Of a stretch of DNA of 64,000 nt, positions 62,424-64,000 are shown in pieces. Origin of the DNA: Virgibacillus_F necropolis_A (GTDB lineage Bacteria > Bacillota > Bacilli > Bacillales > Amphibacillaceae); contig NZ_CP084992.1 of NCBI RefSeq assembly GCF_044793635.1, forward strand, positions 868,001 through 932,000. Reading direction: 5' to 3'. Positions within the stretch are counted from its first letter, which is position 1. Each line of letters begins with the position of its first letter. The notes under the pieces are model-generated. The model did not search any database and was not told the origin of the DNA. It worked only from the letters and a program-made list of their open reading frames with translations. The position numbers and the translations under genes are program-made.

Positions 62424-63272
62424 ATGAAAAAGATTGAAAAACATCGTAAAGAAGTACAATCTTTAGATGAAATTTTAGGCTGTGGTTGGGCGTTAATCAA
62501 GTATCCAAATAGGGGGAATGGAGAAGTTATTTACTCTTGCAATGCTGGTCACATATTTGAAATGAAGCCCAAAGTATTTTTAAAATATAAAAGTTGTCCT
62601 ATATGTGAAATTAAAAAGGAAGTAAAGCGTGACAATACTAAGTATAACTCATTTTTAAAACAAGCACAGGAATTTAATGATGGGAAATGTGAACTTACAG
62701 GGGACATAATAAACGTAGACGTGCATCATCTATATAGTATTCGTAAATTTGCCGAACTTAGTTATAATCCCAAAAATGCTATTTTATTAAATCGCGGACT
62801 TCATAAAGAGTATCATCGTAAGTATTCTCCATATAATACTCATTCTTACACGTTTTTAGCATGGTTACGTTGTTTACGTGATGAAACGAAACCAGAAGGT
62901 GTAACAACAGAAGCAATTAATAAATTAATCTCTAAAGTTGAGGGTGTCATGCAAGATTTAGAAATCAAGGTTGCACAAAAAAGGTTGATAACATCCCAAA
63001 TACCCATCCTTACATCGTTTCAAAAATCAATTACTAACAAACAGGCGTTAAAAAATATGATGACAAAAGCAGATGGGTTGCTCGAAAACAAAAACACAAA
63101 TCATGGAGAAACAATTGAATTAGCAAATGGTGATGTCATCATATTGCATGTATATTTTGAGCCTTATATTTTTTATAAGAATGATTTTGGTAATTGGTTA
63201 GAATACAATCCTATTTCAGGTAGTATATTAGAAAATGCTTACAATACAATTGTAAACAGACAGAGGGACTAA
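62424..63272 (+). CDS. HNH endonuclease with zinc ribbon
   Basis: The 282-aa protein has a zinc ribbon (Cys39-AGHIF-Cys58-PI-Cys61) and an HNH-type domain: CELTGDIINVDVHHLYS (Cys89, His101/102), NAILLNRGLHKEYHRKY (Asn, His127, His131). These residues support a metal-dependent nuclease. AGGGGG lies 13 bases before. An overlapping MNEKD micro-ORF precedes it. It lies near attR and is likely defence cargo or a mobility nuclease. Confidence 0.75.
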   Translation: MKKIEKHRKEVQSLDEILGCGWALIKYPNRGNGEVIYSCNAGHIFEMKPKVFLKYKSCPICEIKKEVKRDNTKYNSFLKQAQEFNDGKCELTGDIINVDVHHLYSIRKFAELSYNPKNAILLNRGLHKEYHRKYSPYNTHSYTFLAWLRCLRDETKPEGVTTEAINKLISKVEGVMQDLEIKVAQKRLITSQIPILTSFQKSITNKQALKNMMTKADGLLENKNTNHGETIELANGDVIILHVYFEPYIFYKNDFGNWLEYNPISGSILENAYNTIVNRQRD

Positions 63273-63373
63273 GATAGTGAGTAGATTCATTAGCGGTTGC
63301 TTTTATTCAATTATGTGCTTAATAGTTCTATAAACGATTTTCCATAAAAGGACGCTGTTATTGAATAGCGAAA

Positions 63374-63412
63374 GGCTAATTTCTCAGTAAAATACTGAAA
63401 AATTAGCCCCTT
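63374..63412. terminator. Strong hairpin near the right end
   Basis: GGCTAATTTCTCAGTA (63374-63389) pairs with TACTGAAAAATTAGCC (63393-63408), with CCTTTT after. It can end plus-strand transcription from the HNH gene. Confidence 0.65.
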
Positions 63413-63728
63413 TTATCTTCCAGAGTCTTTAATGTTGTAAATCCGCCCTTCCATGACGTTACCCCATTGGTAAATCTTGTGAAAATCGCTAGTAAAAAAC
63501 ATGACAGAAGCGGTATATTTTTATGACCTTAATCAAAGTGCGAAAGAAATGCTAAAAAGATTAACGTTTAGTTCTTTTTGGTAAGCTTTTCTAATGCTCC
63601 ACGCATACATAACTATTATCTATTAGGCTAATGGTATTTCTAAACGAGAAAATGTGACAAACTTAAATACAGCATATATAAAATTATAACACTTTAGTAA
63701 TTATTATATTGATTCTTTTGATACCAAA

Positions 63729-63750
63729 GGGGCATAAATAGGGCACAAAA
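63729..63750. repeat. Possible integrase arm site, right
   Basis: GGGGCATAAATAGGGCAC followed by AAAA matches 18 of 22 bases of 40883-40904 in the same direction. It lies 66 bp from the attR core. Confidence 0.4.
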
Positions 63751-63767
63751 TTATAAATCAAAAACAA

Positions 63768-63805
63768 CCCCTTGCCACAAACATTGATGTGACAAGGGGT
63801 AATTA
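63768..63805 (-). terminator. Element-supplied terminator behind sufB
   Basis: CCCCTTG(T/C)CACA and its partner (63768-63779 with 63788-63799) form a 12-bp stem with a T-rich tail on the minus strand, five to ten bases after the sufB stop codon. It replaces the native terminator displaced to 40709-40738. Confidence 0.75.
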
Positions 63806-63808
63806 CTT

Positions 63809-64000
63809 TTATCCAATTGAACCTTCCATTTCGAATTTGATAAGTCGGTTCATTTCAACTGCATATTCCATTGGAAGTTCTTTCGTGAATGGCTCGATGA
63901 AGCCCATTACGATCATTTCTGTTGCTTCCTGTTCGCTAATCCCTCTACTCATCAAGTAGAATAATTGCTCTTCAGAAACCTTCGAAACTTTTGCTTCGTG
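63809..64000 (-). CDS. sufB: SufB, Fe-S cluster assembly protein (C-terminal part)
   Basis: The last 63 codons of sufB are present, reading off the right edge. Visible are SEEQLFYLMSRGISEQEATEMIVMGFIEPFTKELPMEYAVEMNRLI and the end FEMEGSIG. SufB is the scaffold subunit of the SufBCD complex that builds Fe-S clusters. Its final 11 codons now come from the element's attP sequence and keep the native protein unchanged. Confidence 0.95.
   Translation of the reverse strand, partial: HEAKVSKVSEEQLFYLMSRGISEQEATEMIVMGFIEPFTKELPMEYAVEMNRLIKFEMEGSIG
63816..63841. repeat. attR core (26 bp)
   Basis: This exact copy of 40755-40780 lies inside the sufB coding end. Reading on the minus strand it encodes the ending of SufB followed by GSIG and stop, so integration does not disrupt the gene. 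Confidence 0.88.

Larger units (their letters stand above)
63273..63808. other. Non-coding right end of the element
   Basis: The stretch contains a strong hairpin (63374-63408), a minus-strand gene remnant at about 63420-63500 (GNVMEGRIYNIKDSGR at its end), the right arm-like site and the new sufB terminator. No intact gene is seen. Confidence 0.5.
40755..63841. mobile_element. 23-kb integrative element inserted at sufB 3' end
   Basis: A 26-bp exact direct repeat bounds the element. It carries a tyrosine integrase, divergent Xre regulators, DUF771- and DnaD/DnaC-like genes, one VirB6/TrbL-like gene and a lipoprotein, then a large restriction-like cassette and two further putative defence genes. 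No relaxase, coupling ATPase or VirB4 is visible, so it looks like a decayed conjugative element or an integrative mobilisable element turned defence island. Confidence 0.85.

Overview
The window is chromosomal DNA from a low-GC, endospore-forming Gram-positive bacterium of the family Bacillaceae. Gene content and order suggest something near Oceanobacillus, Virgibacillus or Lentibacillus (inference). Its backbone follows the Bacillus subtilis yui-yum-yut-yun-suf region: deoD, bioY, yuiD, yuiC, yuiB, yumB, yumC, yutM, yuzD, yutI, yutH, pgpA(yutG), yutF, yutE and a DUF3055-like gene (0.2-11.4 kb); then a small acidic protein, yutD, yutC and lytH(yunA) (29.4-31.8 kb); then metS/metP-type and nhaC-type transporters (31.9-35.3 kb); then yunB, an HD-GYP gene, yunC, yunD and yunE (35.7-40.4 kb); and finally the 3' end of sufB at the right edge. 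Spore genes (yutH, yutC, lytH, yunB) fit a spore former. NhaC- and NSS-type sodium-coupled transporters fit a salt or alkaline habitat (inference).

Two large accessory blocks interrupt this backbone. Block 1 (about 11.5-28.9 kb, all minus strand) is a Tad/Flp-type pilus or secretion locus: prepilin peptidase, an unknown 262-aa protein, CpaB, CpaE/TadZ, CpaF/TadA, TadB, TadC, Flp pilin, TadE and a TadG-like protein. It continues into a secreted Gly-rich, Arg/Trp-repeat membrane protein, two small membrane proteins, a vWA lipoprotein, an OmpA-domain lipoprotein and three paralogous 275-aa proteins of a family I do not recognise. Decayed small-ORF remnants lie between these genes.

Block 2 (about 40.75-63.84 kb) is a 23-kb integrative element inserted in the 3' end of sufB. 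A 26-bp direct repeat at both ends recreates the last sufB codons, and a tyrosine integrase, two divergent Xre regulators, a DUF771-type gene with an apparent ATT start, and DnaD/DnaC-like replication genes identify it. Only one clear conjugation membrane gene (VirB6/TrbL-like) plus a lipoprotein remain; I see no relaxase, coupling protein or VirB4. The rest is cargo: a minus-strand cassette of GHKL/MORC-like ATPase, Z1 helicase-like protein, PD-(D/E)XK protein, AIPR protein and C5 cytosine methyltransferase, with a divergent DUF3883-type nuclease gene. This resembles MORC/MutL-associated restriction-modification islands predicted by comparative genomics and is the strongest candidate for a little-studied system here. 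A DUF5677-like and an HNH nuclease gene lie between the integrase and attR.

Smaller signals include a BirA-type operator before bioY, a Rex-like box before yumB, a perfect MarR-type palindrome at 29.2 kb, a 600-bp composite inverted-repeat element at 2.3-2.9 kb, a folded repeat before nhaC that may be an IS200/IS605 end, and a possible short structured RNA at 52.3 kb.
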